Below are positions 42,225 to 51,288 of a stretch of DNA of 64,000 bases, one piece after another (the first letter of the stretch is position 1; each line of letters begins with the position of its first letter). The notes under the pieces are model-generated. The model worked only from the letters and a program-made list of their open reading frames with translations. It did no database searches and was not told the origin of the DNA. Location: positions 1-64,000 of the forward strand of contig NZ_JAIRAU010000006.1 in NCBI RefSeq assembly GCF_020073745.1, in the 5' to 3' direction. The DNA comes from Nannocystis pusilla. Its GTDB lineage: Bacteria > Myxococcota_A > Polyangia > Nannocystales > Nannocystaceae. The position numbers and the translations under genes are program-made.

Positions 42225-44185
42225 CGGCCGGCCTCTCCGTAGCGGTTGACGAGCTCGAGGTCGGCGGGGTGCGGGGCGGGCACGCGGATGAAGCCGACGT
42301 GGTCGAGGTCGTCGATGCGCTCGCGGCGGACCTCACAACCTGGCTCACAGACCAGGTACTCCATCCAGTGGAAGCGCAGCACGAGGTCGATGTTCGGGTC
42401 GCTGCCGGTGACGGTGAGCTTGTTGGGCGCTGCGACCACCTGCCCGCCGCCCTGCTGGATCAGGTGCGGCTCGATCGTGGTGCGGAAGATCCGGTGGTGG
42501 CCCACCTTGCCGGCCGGGACGAGCAGGTCGGGCCGCTGGTTCCACCAGGTCGCGTTGCTGGTGACGATGACCCAGCGGACCGCGTAGGTCTCGAAGTAGG
42601 TGCGCAGCTGGTCGTCGCCGGCGACGCCGAACTTGTGGCGCCGGTAGAGGTTGGCCATGCTGTGCTCGAGGTTGCGGAAGCGGAAGCCGCCGATGATCTG
42701 GGCGTCGGTCTGCCAGTGCAGCCGCTCGCCCACGGCTGGCTCTTCGACCAGGAAGCGGCTCTGCCCGTCGTCGACCTCGCGGGCCCACTTCGTCACCTCG
42801 CCGTGCTCGGGCCGGGCCGGGAACAGGCGGTAGTCGGGGTGGGGCGGGTAGCCGCTGGCGGCCAGCAGGACCTTCTCGCCGCTGTACAGCGGGGCGACCT
42901 CGGGCAGGTGGGCCGGGGTGAAGTAGAGGATGTCGCGCGCGAGCGCCTGCAGGGCCGGCAGGGCCAGGACGACCACCAGGAGGCGCCCCGGCGCGGCGAG
43001 CGAGCGCCACGCCTCGCGCAGCCGGGTCGACTCGAGCGCGGCCGCGGCGGGGATGACGGCCAGGAAGGCGAGCGGGAGGACGTGGCGGTACGGCTGGATC
43101 TGTCTGAAGAGCCAGATGTATCCGGACGCGTAGGCGAGCAGCGCCATGACGAGCATGGCCGTGGCGAGCGGGAGGGTCCGCGGGTCGCGGGCCCTTCGCC
43201 AGCGCCACAGACCGACCAGCGCGGCGCCCAGCACGAGGAAGCGGAAGCCGGTGCGCGTGCCGAGGAGGCCCGAGGTGGCGGTGTCGAGGACGAGGCCGAG
43301 GTAGTCGGCGAGCAGCCACTCCGGGCCCGACTGGCCGAAGAAGCCGGAGTCGAGGATGTAGTGCCAGAACTGCAGCGCGACCGAGAGCCACCAGGTGTTG
43401 AGCACCAGCGTGAAGACGGCCATCGCCAGGACGGCGAAGTGGCCGCGCGCGTCGAGGCGGCGGAGCGCTCGCAGGTACAGCACCAGCATCGGCGCGACCA
43501 GGACGATGAAGGTGTAGGGGTGGACGAGGTGGGCGACGCCGAGGGCGAGGCCGGCGGCGAGGCCCTGCCACGGCTTGCGGTCGCGCAGCCAGCGGTAGAA
43601 CAGGGCCAGCGGCAGCAGCGAGAGGTAGCCGCAGATCGCGTAGGCGACCATGCCGATCCACCAGCACCAGTGCGAGAACGAGTCGAAGAACCACAGGCAC
43701 GAGGCCAGGAAGGCGGCCCACAGCGCGCCGCGGCGCGACAGGTCGAACAGGCGCGCCGAGGCGTAGACGACCGGCAGGACGCCGAGGTGGGCCAGGGCGA
43801 CGAACAGGTTGAAGGCGAAGCCGGCCGGGACGCCGAGATGGCTCAAGAGCCAGGTCCACACCTCCCAGCCCTTGTTGTCGGCGTCGAAGATGACGCCGTG
43901 CAAGTAGCCGGCGAGCAGGCGCGGGTCGTACATCCAGCTGTGACCCCAGCCGTCCATGGCCTCGATGAAGCGCCAGGTCTGGCCGACGTGGGTCTCGAAG
44001 TCGACGCCGGTGATCGGCGTGCTGGTGTACCAGGCGTCCGGCGGGACGAAGTAGGCGAACCACGCCAGGTGGAAGGCGACGATCGCCAGGGCGGCGAGGA
44101 CGAGCCGCACCGGCCGCTCCGACGCCGATGACCCAGGTGGCTCGGGCCCGGTCGGGCGCGCGGCTGGGTCGTCGGGAGCGGGCAT
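42221..44185 (-). CDS. Polytopic membrane protein, GT-C glycosyltransferase-like
   Basis: 654 aa from CAT 44183-44185. Eleven or more predicted helices are followed by a ~190-residue soluble C-terminal domain. After the first helix an acidic loop (TPITGVDFETHVGQTWRFIEAMDGWGHSW) resembles the GT-C catalytic loop that holds the Asp used with lipid-phosphate-sugar donors. The C-terminal domain (SRFLVEEPAVGERLHWQ, RWVIVTSNATWW) is typical of bacterial membrane glycosyltransferase-like proteins. The acceptor is unknown. The 4-bp overlap with UbiA suggests that the lipid carrier or donor is made by its neighbour. Confidence 0.7.
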   Translation of the reverse strand: MPAPDDPAARPTGPEPPGSSASERPVRLVLAALAIVAFHLAWFAYFVPPDAWYTSTPITGVDFETHVGQTWRFIEAMDGWGHSWMYDPRLLAGYLHGVIFDADNKGWEVWTWLLSHLGVPAGFAFNLFVALAHLGVLPVVYASARLFDLSRRGALWAAFLASCLWFFDSFSHWCWWIGMVAYAICGYLSLLPLALFYRWLRDRKPWQGLAAGLALGVAHLVHPYTFIVLVAPMLVLYLRALRRLDARGHFAVLAMAVFTLVLNTWWLSVALQFWHYILDSGFFGQSGPEWLLADYLGLVLDTATSGLLGTRTGFRFLVLGAALVGLWRWRRARDPRTLPLATAMLVMALLAYASGYIWLFRQIQPYRHVLPLAFLAVIPAAAALESTRLREAWRSLAAPGRLLVVVLALPALQALARDILYFTPAHLPEVAPLYSGEKVLLAASGYPPHPDYRLFPARPEHGEVTKWAREVDDGQSRFLVEEPAVGERLHWQTDAQIIGGFRFRNLEHSMANLYRRHKFGVAGDDQLRTYFETYAVRWVIVTSNATWWNQRPDLLVPAGKVGHHRIFRTTIEPHLIQQGGGQVVAAPNKLTVTGSDPNIDLVLRFHWMEYLVCEPGCEVRRERIDDLDHVGFIRVPAPHPADLELVNRYGEAGR

Positions 44186-44322
44186 GCGCGCGCGGATGAT
44201 ACGAGAAAACAAACTGGTCCGGCGCGTCATGACGGATCGCGGAGCCCGCGTGTCGGCCGCCGGCATCCGGGCTCGGCCCCGTGAGCACTCGCGGACCCTG
44301 GTGTAAGGTCGTGGCGAGGACC

Positions 44323-44754
44323 ATGACCAGCGCGAACAGGACAGGAGCGGCGGCAGATCTCGCGATGGTCTCGGACCTCACCTCGCCGTGCCATGTCTGC
44401 GGGATCGCGTGCAGCGGGACCGTGCTGATCTGGCTGCTCCGCGCCGGGGTCCGCCGCGCGATCCGGGTCGACCGGCCGGCGCTCGAGGAGTTGTTCGCGG
44501 CGCTGTGGCGCGGCGAGCCCAGGAGTGACGCGATGCCGGCGCTGATGCGCGACTACTTCGAGGGGACGGGATGGTTCGGCGCCGAGGCGCCGCCGGACGG
44601 CACGCCGATCACGTACGAGGCGGTGGCGGCGTTGCTGGCGCTGGCGGACGGGGCGGCGCTCGACGAGCACGCGCGAGGGGTCTGCGCGGCGCTCCGAGGG
44701 CTCGCCGCCGACGCCGATGCGACCGCGGCGCCGCTGTTCATCTACTACGATTGA
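44323..44754 (+). CDS. Hypothetical protein
   Basis: 143 aa if ATG 44323 is used; ATG 44365 (MVSDLTSPCHVCGIACSG) is also possible. An N-terminal segment has three close Cys (CHVCGIAC) and a hydrophobic stretch GTVLIWLLRAGV, then a helical acidic domain (ALEELFAALWRGEP, TYEAVAALLALADGAALDEHARG, AAPLFIYYD). I recognise no family. It lies 54 bp before the deoxynucleoside kinase gene on the same strand and could share its transcript. Confidence 0.5.
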   Translation: MTSANRTGAAADLAMVSDLTSPCHVCGIACSGTVLIWLLRAGVRRAIRVDRPALEELFAALWRGEPRSDAMPALMRDYFEGTGWFGAEAPPDGTPITYEAVAALLALADGAALDEHARGVCAALRGLAADADATAAPLFIYYD

Positions 44755-44808
44755 ATTCGCGCGGGTTCGCGCATCGACACGCGCCCGTGATCGCGGTACC
44801 CGGCTGGG

Positions 44809-45468
44809 GTGAGCGCTGCCCGCCCCCGCAGGTTCGTCGCCGTCGCCGGCAACATCGGCGTCGGCAAGTCGACGCTCGTCACGTTCCTCGCGCGTCAGTT
44901 CCGGCTCACGCCGCACTTCGAGCCGAACGAGCAGAACCCGTACCTGGTCGACTTCTACTCGGACATGCCGCGGTGGGCGTTCCACTCGCAGGTGTTCTTC
45001 CTCGCCAAGAAATTCCGGATCCACCAGGAGCTCATCCGGGCGACGCAGCCGGTGATCGGCGACCGCACGATCTACGAGGACGCGGAGATCTTCGCCGAGA
45101 ACCTGTACCGCCGGCGACAGATGACGAAGCGCGACTATCAGACCTACCGCGAGCTGTACGAGGCGATCGTGCAGCAGCTGCCGCCGCCGGACCTGATGAT
45201 TTATTTGAAGTGTTCGATGCGGACGCTGAAGAAGCGGATCGCGCTGCGCGGGCGGCCGGAGGAGCAGGCGATCCCGACGACGTACCTGCGGCGCCTGCAG
45301 GAGCTCTACGACGCGTGGTTCTCGCGCTACGACCTGTCGGAGACGGTGGTGATCGAGACCGACAAGCTCGACTACCTCCACGACCTCGTCGACCGCATCG
45401 ACCTGTTCGACCGCATCGAGAAAATTTTGAAATTGCGGCGCGACCCCGGGGCGGCGCTCGGCGAGTGA
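44809..45468 (+). CDS. Deoxynucleoside kinase family protein
   Basis: 219 aa from GTG 44809. The P-loop GNIGVGKST is near the N-terminus. FHSQVFFLAKKFRIHQE, then GDRTIYEDAEIFAENLY (the DR(S/T) substrate site) and the LID-type Arg cluster LKKRIALRGRPEEQAIP follow, the order expected in the dCK/dGK-like family. The enzyme phosphorylates deoxynucleosides in salvage and is cytosolic. Length and motifs are complete. A strong hairpin follows 18 bp downstream. Confidence 0.92.
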   Translation: MSAARPRRFVAVAGNIGVGKSTLVTFLARQFRLTPHFEPNEQNPYLVDFYSDMPRWAFHSQVFFLAKKFRIHQELIRATQPVIGDRTIYEDAEIFAENLYRRRQMTKRDYQTYRELYEAIVQQLPPPDLMIYLKCSMRTLKKRIALRGRPEEQAIPTTYLRRLQELYDAWFSRYDLSETVVIETDKLDYLHDLVDRIDLFDRIEKILKLRRDPGAALGE

Positions 45469-45515
45469 TTTCTTAAAATAGAAGAAACCGGGCGGAGCGC
45501 GGGGCTCCGCCCGGT
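45469..45515 (-). terminator. Intrinsic terminator for the AgmX-type gene
   Basis: A perfect 12-bp stem (45487-45498 with 45504-45515, 5-nt loop). On the minus strand it is followed by a T-rich run (TTTCTTCTATTTT), so it ends the minus-strand AgmX-type gene. On the + strand it lies 18 bp after the kinase stop but has no T-tract, so it may act weakly in that direction. Confidence 0.8.
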
Positions 45516-45536
45516 GGGGCGAGGCTATCTTTCAGG

Positions 45537-47282
45537 TCAGCCGGGCTGGAGGATGAACGGGTAGGTCACGATGGCCGCGCCGCCCGAGGCCGGCTTGGGG
45601 AACGACCAGCGCTTGACCGCCTGGGCGATGCAGGACCCGACGGCGCGGTCCTTGAGGTCGGTCTCGCCGACGACGGCCTGGGTGACCTTGCCGGTGCCGC
45701 CGATGGTGAACTGCACGGCGACGCGGCCCTTGAGGTTGGCGTCCTTGGCCAGGCCCTGGTTGTAGCAGTAGCGCACCTCGTTGATGTGAGCCCGCACGAC
45801 GCGGCGGATGAGGTCCTTGTCGAGGCCGCCGACGACCTCGGCCTTGGTGGCGAGGACCTGCGGGGTGCGGGTCTTGCGGGTCTCGAAGCCGGCGGAGCGG
45901 CGGAGGAGGCCGCCGTCGCCGTCGCCGGGGCGGTTGTGGCCGATGAGGCCGACCGAGGTCAGACCGACGGTGCCCTCGCCGGTGCCGCCGCCGCCGCGGC
46001 CGTTGCCGACGAGACCGATCCCGCCGACGCCGAAGGACTCGGCGGTGTGGTTGCCGACGAGCTGACCCCACACGTCCTGGTCGTCGTTGCCGACGGCGTA
46101 CGTGTCGCCGAAGGGCGAGGCCATGACGTGACCCGCGTCGGCCTTCATCAGGCCGAGGATGCCGGTGTTGCGCGCGTCCATGTCGGGGTCGAAGTTACGG
46201 GCCAGCTTCGGCATCACCGAGGCCTCGCCCTTCATGGCGTAGCGGCCGCTGACCTGCTTGCTCTCCTTCTTGCCGGCCTGGCCCTCGTCGCCGACGTGGC
46301 GCTCGCCGGCCACGCCGCCGGGCTCGTCGGTCTGCTCCTCCTCGGTGGGGATCGCGTCGTCCTTCATCTGGTTCGGCTGGGCGAGGTAGCCGACGAAGCG
46401 GCTGTCCCCGAGCTCCTCCTGGAGGGCCAGCGCGCCGGCCTCGTTCGGGATCATCTGCGTGAGCAGGATGAGGCTGCCGATCGCGGCCGCCGAGATGCCG
46501 TTGTGGAACCAGAACGGCTTGTCGATCTCGCTCTTGCGCGCGATCACGCGGCCGGGGGCGACCGAGTGGATGAAGAAGGTGAGGCCCTGGAAGCGGATCC
46601 GGGCCTTCGCGCCGGCGGCGAGCGGGTAGCTGTAGACGCCGGCCTCGATCGGACGGGCGTGACCGTTGCGGATCAGCTCCTCGAGGGTCACGTGGGTCTC
46701 GCCGATCCGCACCTCACCGGCCATGTCGGCGGTGAACTGCAGGCTGTGCTCGCGCTCGCCGTGGACGATCGGCAGCTCGCGGTGGCCGGGGACGGACACG
46801 TGGAACGCGGCGTCGTGGCCCTCGCCGAGGGTGTAGGCGGTGCGGGCGCGGTCCTGCATGCGCATGGCGGCGACGCCGAAGGGGATCAGGCCGAGCATCG
46901 CCAGGCCGAAGCCGAGGCCGCCGAGGCCGGTGCCCGGGGCCCGGGGCGCGGGGGCGCTGACCTCGGCCGCGGCCTTGACGGCGGCGGCGTGGCCGTCCCA
47001 GTCCTGGGCGGCGTCGTGGCCGAACAGGGCCAGGCCGCCGAGGACCAGCGCGCCGCCGGCCACGAGCCACTTCGGCGCGCTGCGCCGGCCGTCGCGGTTC
47101 TGGCCGAGGTGCTGCACGTCGAGGACGGTGTCGTTGTACATCGCCACGACCTCGGCGACCCGGCCGCCGTCCTGCACCTCGGACTCGTTGTTGACGTTGC
47201 TGGCTTCGATTCGATGGTCGCGGGTCGTCATGGCGTCACTGGCTTTCATATTCGCGGGGCGAATTGCTGATTGATGGGACAT
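45537..47282 (-). CDS. AgmX/PglI C-terminal domain protein
   Basis: 581 aa if ATG 47282 is used; in-frame ATGs at 47249 and 47231 (MTTRDHRIEASNVNNE) are alternatives. A cytoplasmic N-terminus is followed by a transmembrane segment (WLVAGGALVLGGLALFG) and another hydrophobic stretch (LGGLGFGLAMLGLIPFGVAAM). A beta domain (HELPIVHGEREHSLQF) follows, then a third membrane segment, Gly-rich linkers (GNGRGGGGTGEG) and a C-terminal TonB-like domain (VVRAHINEVRYCYNQGLAKDANLKGRVAVQFTI), known as AgmX/PglI. Relatives are linked to gliding motility in Myxococcus and probably bridge inner and outer envelope. The exact job here is unknown. Confidence 0.82.
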   Translation of the reverse strand: MSHQSAIRPANMKASDAMTTRDHRIEASNVNNESEVQDGGRVAEVVAMYNDTVLDVQHLGQNRDGRRSAPKWLVAGGALVLGGLALFGHDAAQDWDGHAAAVKAAAEVSAPAPRAPGTGLGGLGFGLAMLGLIPFGVAAMRMQDRARTAYTLGEGHDAAFHVSVPGHRELPIVHGEREHSLQFTADMAGEVRIGETHVTLEELIRNGHARPIEAGVYSYPLAAGAKARIRFQGLTFFIHSVAPGRVIARKSEIDKPFWFHNGISAAAIGSLILLTQMIPNEAGALALQEELGDSRFVGYLAQPNQMKDDAIPTEEEQTDEPGGVAGERHVGDEGQAGKKESKQVSGRYAMKGEASVMPKLARNFDPDMDARNTGILGLMKADAGHVMASPFGDTYAVGNDDQDVWGQLVGNHTAESFGVGGIGLVGNGRGGGGTGEGTVGLTSVGLIGHNRPGDGDGGLLRRSAGFETRKTRTPQVLATKAEVVGGLDKDLIRRVVRAHINEVRYCYNQGLAKDANLKGRVAVQFTIGGTGKVTQAVVGETDLKDRAVGSCIAQAVKRWSFPKPASGGAAIVTYPFILQPG

Positions 47283-47653
47283 GTTCTTGCGGCTCGCTCC
47301 TGACGAGCAGGCGTGCCGAGCCGCGCGGGGGTCCGTCGCGGCGGCAGCGAGGGGCTTGTCAGCCGCCCGTCCTGCTTCGCCGTCGCAGCACCGTCGACGC
47401 GGCTACAGACAGAGGCCCGGGGCCGCGGTTCCTCGGGCGGCGAAAAATTGTGCGGGCCGCACACGACGAACCCGCCCGGGAACCTGCGTCAGGCCGCGTT
47501 GTCGCGGGCGGGAGCTCGTGATTGCCCGGGAACCCCGGCGACGAGGCGATGTCGGCGGCGGAGAAAGTGACAGCGCGGCCGCGTGTGCGACAGCGTGGGC
47601 GCGGGGAGGGCGGCGGAGCGGCGCCGGTGCGGGCCGGCGCCGCTGTCACTTTC
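47283..47653. other. Gap with nested inverted repeats
   Basis: About 370 bases without a supported gene. A perfect 15-bp inverted repeat (47561-47575 with 47641-47655) overlaps the stop of the ferritin-like gene. Nested inside is an 11-bp perfect hairpin (47617-47627 with 47634-47644, 6-nt loop). On the minus strand these follow the ferritin-like gene and may form its 3' end, without a T-tract. Confidence 0.55.
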
Positions 47654-49252
47654 TCAGGCGGCCAGCTGCAGCGCCGCGAGCGTCGGGCGGACCAGCTCGC
47701 GCAGGCCCTCGCGCCACAGCGCGGCGCGCAGGGGCGCGTCGATGACGCCGTGCTCGTGCAGGTCGGGCTCGCCGGCCTGTTGGGTGAGCCCGGCGAGGGT
47801 GAGCTCGGCGTCGGCGATCGCGGCGGCGAACACGGCCTCGGCGCGGGCGCGCTGGTCCGCGCTCGCGTCCGCGAGGGCCCATTGCACGAAGCGCCAGCCG
47901 AGCTCGGCGTGGCGCTGCTCGTCGCCGGCGATCCGCTCGAGCGTGCGCCGCAGCGACGGGTCGACGGCGCGGAGCGCCGCCTCGCGGGCCTCGAGCGCGG
48001 ACAGCGTCTCGCCGACGCAGGCCTCGCGGATCACCGCGGCGAGCACGGCGTCGAGGTCGATGCTGCCGAGCGCGCCGGCGGCGGGCAGCGGGCCGGGGCC
48101 GACGCCTGTCCCCTGGTACAGGCTGGCGAGCGCGAAGCAGAGCCGCGCGTGCTCGACCTCGTCGGCGAGGGCCCGCTGGGCGCCGTCGACCAGCTCGGCC
48201 GGCGCGCCGACGGCGAGGAGCTGGAGGATGAAGCGCGCGAACGAGGCCACCGAGGCGTGCTCGTACAGACCGATCTGCGTCCAGTAGGCGGCCAGGCGCG
48301 CGCGCACCGGCGGGAGCGCGACGGGGGCGCGGACGAGGGCGCGCCAGTCGTCGCGGGCGCGCGCGGGCGCGACGACGGCCTCGTCCTCGACGAGGAAGGG
48401 CCGGCCGCAGGCCGCGTTGGCGCAGCTCCACGCCTGGATGTCACCGTCGAAGCGGCACGGCGGGCTGTCGCAGTCGCCGTCGCCGGCGCACAGGTCGTTC
48501 GGGGTGGTGCAGTGCGAGGAGAACACGCCGGGCTCGCAGATGTCGGGCGAGAAGCCGCACAGCGCGCCGGGGCAGTCGGCGTCGGTGATGCACGCGGCGG
48601 GGACGCACTCGGTGAAGAAGCCGAGGCCCTCGCCGGCGCAGCGGCAGACCTCACCGGTGGCGCAGTCGGCGTCGGTCTGGCAGCCGTACACGCAGCCGCA
48701 GGTGTCGCCGGGCGCGAGGATGCCGCCGAACACCATATTGAGCTGGCACGAGCCGAACGGCTTGTCGGTGCAGTCGGCGTCGACGAGGCACTCGCCGTCG
48801 GGCGAGGCGTCGGCGGGGCAGCTGCTCGGCGTGACCGGGGACAGGCACTCGCGCGGCTCGGGGCGGTGGATGATGCCGCCGTCGCACTGCACGAAGCCCG
48901 AGGGCGTCGCCGGGTCGACGAAGGCCTGCATGATGTCGGTGACGGCCCCGTCGCAGGCGGGCGGCGGGACGACGCCGGTGGTCGAGGTCGGCGACTCGGT
49001 GGTGGTGGTCGGCGCGGTGGTCTGACCGCCGCTCTCGCTGCCGGTGCCGGGGTCGGTGGCGCCGTCGGTCGTCGTCGGGCCGGTGGTGCCGGCGGTGCCC
49101 GTGGCGGTGTTGTCGGTGCTCGCGCCGGACTCGGAGGCGGTCACGGTGCCGGTCTCGGTCTCGGTCTTGCCGGGGGCGCAGGCGACGAGGAGGCCGAGGG
49201 CGGCGAAGAGAGAGGCGCGGAGGGGGTCTAAGGAGGTTCGGATAAGCGTCAT
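47654..49252 (-). CDS. Cys-rich lipoprotein with C-terminal ferritin-like domain
   Basis: 532 aa from CAT 49250-49252. The signal ends in lipobox LVAC, followed by a Thr/Gly/Ser stalk of about 70 residues. A Cys-rich region (about 100-290) with repeated DADC and CxxDxDC patterns follows. The last 230 residues form a four-helix ferritin-like bundle with Glu and EXXH motifs (GLYEHASVASFARF, LADEVEHARLCF, GETLSALEAREA, GDEQRHAELGWRFV), compatible with a di-iron site. The protein is lipid-anchored outside the cytoplasm, so an iron-binding or oxidase role at the surface is likely but unproven. Confidence 0.83.
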   Translation of the reverse strand: MTLIRTSLDPLRASLFAALGLLVACAPGKTETETGTVTASESGASTDNTATGTAGTTGPTTTDGATDPGTGSESGGQTTAPTTTTESPTSTTGVVPPPACDGAVTDIMQAFVDPATPSGFVQCDGGIIHRPEPRECLSPVTPSSCPADASPDGECLVDADCTDKPFGSCQLNMVFGGILAPGDTCGCVYGCQTDADCATGEVCRCAGEGLGFFTECVPAACITDADCPGALCGFSPDICEPGVFSSHCTTPNDLCAGDGDCDSPPCRFDGDIQAWSCANAACGRPFLVEDEAVVAPARARDDWRALVRAPVALPPVRARLAAYWTQIGLYEHASVASFARFILQLLAVGAPAELVDGAQRALADEVEHARLCFALASLYQGTGVGPGPLPAAGALGSIDLDAVLAAVIREACVGETLSALEAREAALRAVDPSLRRTLERIAGDEQRHAELGWRFVQWALADASADQRARAEAVFAAAIADAELTLAGLTQQAGEPDLHEHGVIDAPLRAALWREGLRELVRPTLAALQLAA

Positions 49253-49331
49253 GGGTGCCAAGGAGACGCCGAGGCGCGGCCCGGGTCAAGCGGCGTTGCC
49301 CTCGACGGGCCCGGCTCGTAGTGTCGGCGGG

Positions 49332-50807
49332 ATGACGGACCGCGCCGCGCCGCTCGCCCGCTTCGCGGCGGTGTCGCCCGACTCGGGGCCGGTGGTGGCG
49401 CGGCTGTTCCACGCGGCGCTCGGGCTGGTGTTCGTGATCGCGTTCGCGTCGCTGCGAGTGCAATTGGTACCGCTGCTCGGCGCGGACGGGCTGGCGCCGG
49501 CCGCCGAGGCGGTCGCGCAGGCGCGGCCGGGCGGGTGGTGGGCCACGCCGACGCTGTTCTGGTGGTGGTCCGGCGACGCGGCGCTGCGCGGGGCGGCGAC
49601 GCTCGGGATCGTCGCGGGGGCGCTGGCGCTCGTCGGCGTGTGGCCGCGCGCGTGCCTGGCGATCGCCACGCTGCTCTATTTGAGCTTCGTCAGCGTCGGC
49701 GCGCCTTTTTTACAGTTCCAGTGGGACAGCCTGCTGGTCGAGTGCGGGGCGCTGGCGCTGCTGCTGCCGCGCGACCGGCCGTCGCCGACGGCCCACCTGC
49801 TGCTGCTGTTCGCGGCGTTCAAGCTGTACTTCGAGTCAGGTCTGGCGAAAGGATGGTCGCCGATCGGCGACTGGTGGGACGGCAGCGCGATGTATTATTA
49901 TTACGAGACGGCGCCGCTGCCGGGGCCGCTGGCCTGGTACGCGCATCACCTGCCGGGGTGGTGGCACGCGCTCGAGAGCCGGGCGACGCTGGTGCTCGAG
50001 CTGGTGGCGCCGGTCCTGCTGTTCTGCGGGCGCCGCGGGCGGCTGGTCGCGCTCGTGGTGCTCACGGGGTTCCAGCTGATCAACCTGGCGACCGCGAACT
50101 ACGGGTTCTTCGTCTACCTGGCGCTGGCGCTGCACCTGTTCATGCTGCGCGACGCGGACCTGCTGCGCCTGTACGCGCGGCTGCCGGGGCGACGGGCGTG
50201 GGGGTGGGTGCTGCTGCCGCGCGAGGGGGTGCCGGCGCCGCGGTGGCCGCGGCTGCGCGCGGGGCTGTTGGGCGGGTTCGCGGTGGTCTATCTCGTGCTG
50301 TCGCTGGTGACGGCGCGGGTCGAGCTCGGCGGCCGGGCGGGCCCGTGGGCGACGGCGCTGCAGCGGCGCACAGGACCGTTGCACGTGTTCAACGCGTACC
50401 ACCTGTTCGCGCAGATCACCCGGGTGCGGGTCGAGCCGGCGTTCGCGGCGTACGCGGACGGGGCGTGGCGCGCGTACGACATGCATGACAAGCCAGGTCC
50501 GCCGGACCGCGCGCCGCCGCTGGTCGCCCCGCACCAGCCGCGGCTCGACTTCATGCTGTGGTTCCACGGGCTGAGCGCCCGCCGGGCCCCGCCCGGCTAC
50601 GTGCGTCGGCTGCTGCGGCTGCTGTGCGAGGACCCGGAACGGGCGCAGTACTTCTTCGCGACGCCGCTGCTGCCGCGGCCGTCGCGGGTGCGGGTGCAGT
50701 ACTGGCGCTACACGTTCACGCGGCCGGGCGAGGTCGGGTGGTGGCGGCGCGAGCCGGCGGCGCCGGAGCTGATGATGACGTGTACGACGGGACAGGTGTT
50801 GCGGTAG
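49332..50807 (+). CDS. Lipase maturation factor family protein
   Basis: 491 aa from ATG 49332; longer frames are antisense to the lipoprotein stalk. Seven to nine membrane helices carry signatures of the eukaryotic LMF1-like family: WDSLLVECGALALLL, KLYFESGLAKGWSPIGDWWDGSAM, GFQLINLATANYGFFVYLALALHLFML, NAYHLFAQITRVRVEP and RLDFMLWFHGL. In animals the family helps fold secreted lipases; the bacterial role is unknown. It is divergent from the ferritin-like lipoprotein gene with about 79 bp between. Repeat pairs lie at 49823-49840, 50480-50497 and 50779-50796. Confidence 0.88.
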   Translation: MTDRAAPLARFAAVSPDSGPVVARLFHAALGLVFVIAFASLRVQLVPLLGADGLAPAAEAVAQARPGGWWATPTLFWWWSGDAALRGAATLGIVAGALALVGVWPRACLAIATLLYLSFVSVGAPFLQFQWDSLLVECGALALLLPRDRPSPTAHLLLLFAAFKLYFESGLAKGWSPIGDWWDGSAMYYYYETAPLPGPLAWYAHHLPGWWHALESRATLVLELVAPVLLFCGRRGRLVALVVLTGFQLINLATANYGFFVYLALALHLFMLRDADLLRLYARLPGRRAWGWVLLPREGVPAPRWPRLRAGLLGGFAVVYLVLSLVTARVELGGRAGPWATALQRRTGPLHVFNAYHLFAQITRVRVEPAFAAYADGAWRAYDMHDKPGPPDRAPPLVAPHQPRLDFMLWFHGLSARRAPPGYVRRLLRLLCEDPERAQYFFATPLLPRPSRVRVQYWRYTFTRPGEVGWWRREPAAPELMMTCTTGQVLR

Positions 50808-51067
50808 GCGGTCGACGTGCTCTGCCCCGATGCGCTCGGGGCGAGGAACCGCCATCTCTCGTCATTCACGGCGTGTCATTCCCCCGCGACGGCGCTCGCC
50901 GCGGTCTGGGCGCGGGATTCGTCTGCCGACTTCCCGTCGAATGACCATCACCTGTTCGGCGGACCGTGGGGGAACGCGAGGCGATGTGTGCGAAGGGACA
51001 GGTCGCGTGCCTGGCCGGCGGGCGCGGCCGCGCGGGGCTCGGGTCCGCGCCGGGTGTGGGTCGGTGC
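50808..51067. other. Intergenic region, nothing recognised
   Basis: About 260 bases after the lipase maturation factor gene. No gene is supported. One weak repeat unit (CAGG 50999) is present. Confidence 0.4.
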
Positions 51068-51096
51068 TTGACTTCGCCGGGCGCTGCCCGTAACTT
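51068..51096 (+). promoter_or_regulatory. Candidate sigma-70-type promoter upstream of rtcB
   Basis: TTGACT (51068-51073), 17-bp spacer, TAACTT (51091-51096). Transcription would start near 51103, about 186 bases before the rtcB start codon. Confidence 0.5.
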
Positions 51097-51103
51097 CCTG
51101 GCC

Positions 51104-51214
51104 TTCCGCGGCTGCTGAGCGGAAATCTCTGGGCCCTGGTGCGCGGCTGTCCGCTGCGCCAGGGTGGATAGGACCTGTGCGAAGGGACACGGCCCGAAGG
51201 TCATGTCGCACAGG
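51104..51214 (+). ncRNA. Structured leader RNA upstream of rtcB (candidate)
   Basis: Three hairpins follow the candidate promoter: TTCCGC/GCGGAA (51104-51109 with 51119-51124), CCCTGG/CCAGGG (51134-51139 with 51159-51164) and CCTGTGCGA/TCGCACAGG (51174-51182 with 51206-51214). The last contains 14-nt repeat units CCTG 51174, CACG 51188 and CATG 51202. It could be a structured 5' leader or an independent RNA. No known Rfam-type family is recognised by eye. Confidence 0.35.
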
Positions 51215-51288
51215 CACGTGGCGCGCGCCTCGAACGGCGCGACGCAGCGCGCACGCGCGGGCCGACGCGTGCGCAGGAGCCCAGTGTC

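Noticed and set aside
45786..47270. Long plus-strand frame across the AgmX-type gene
   Set aside because: Val/Ala/Asp/Glu shadow sequence with no domain; the minus-strand gene has a recognisable C-terminal domain and a terminator.
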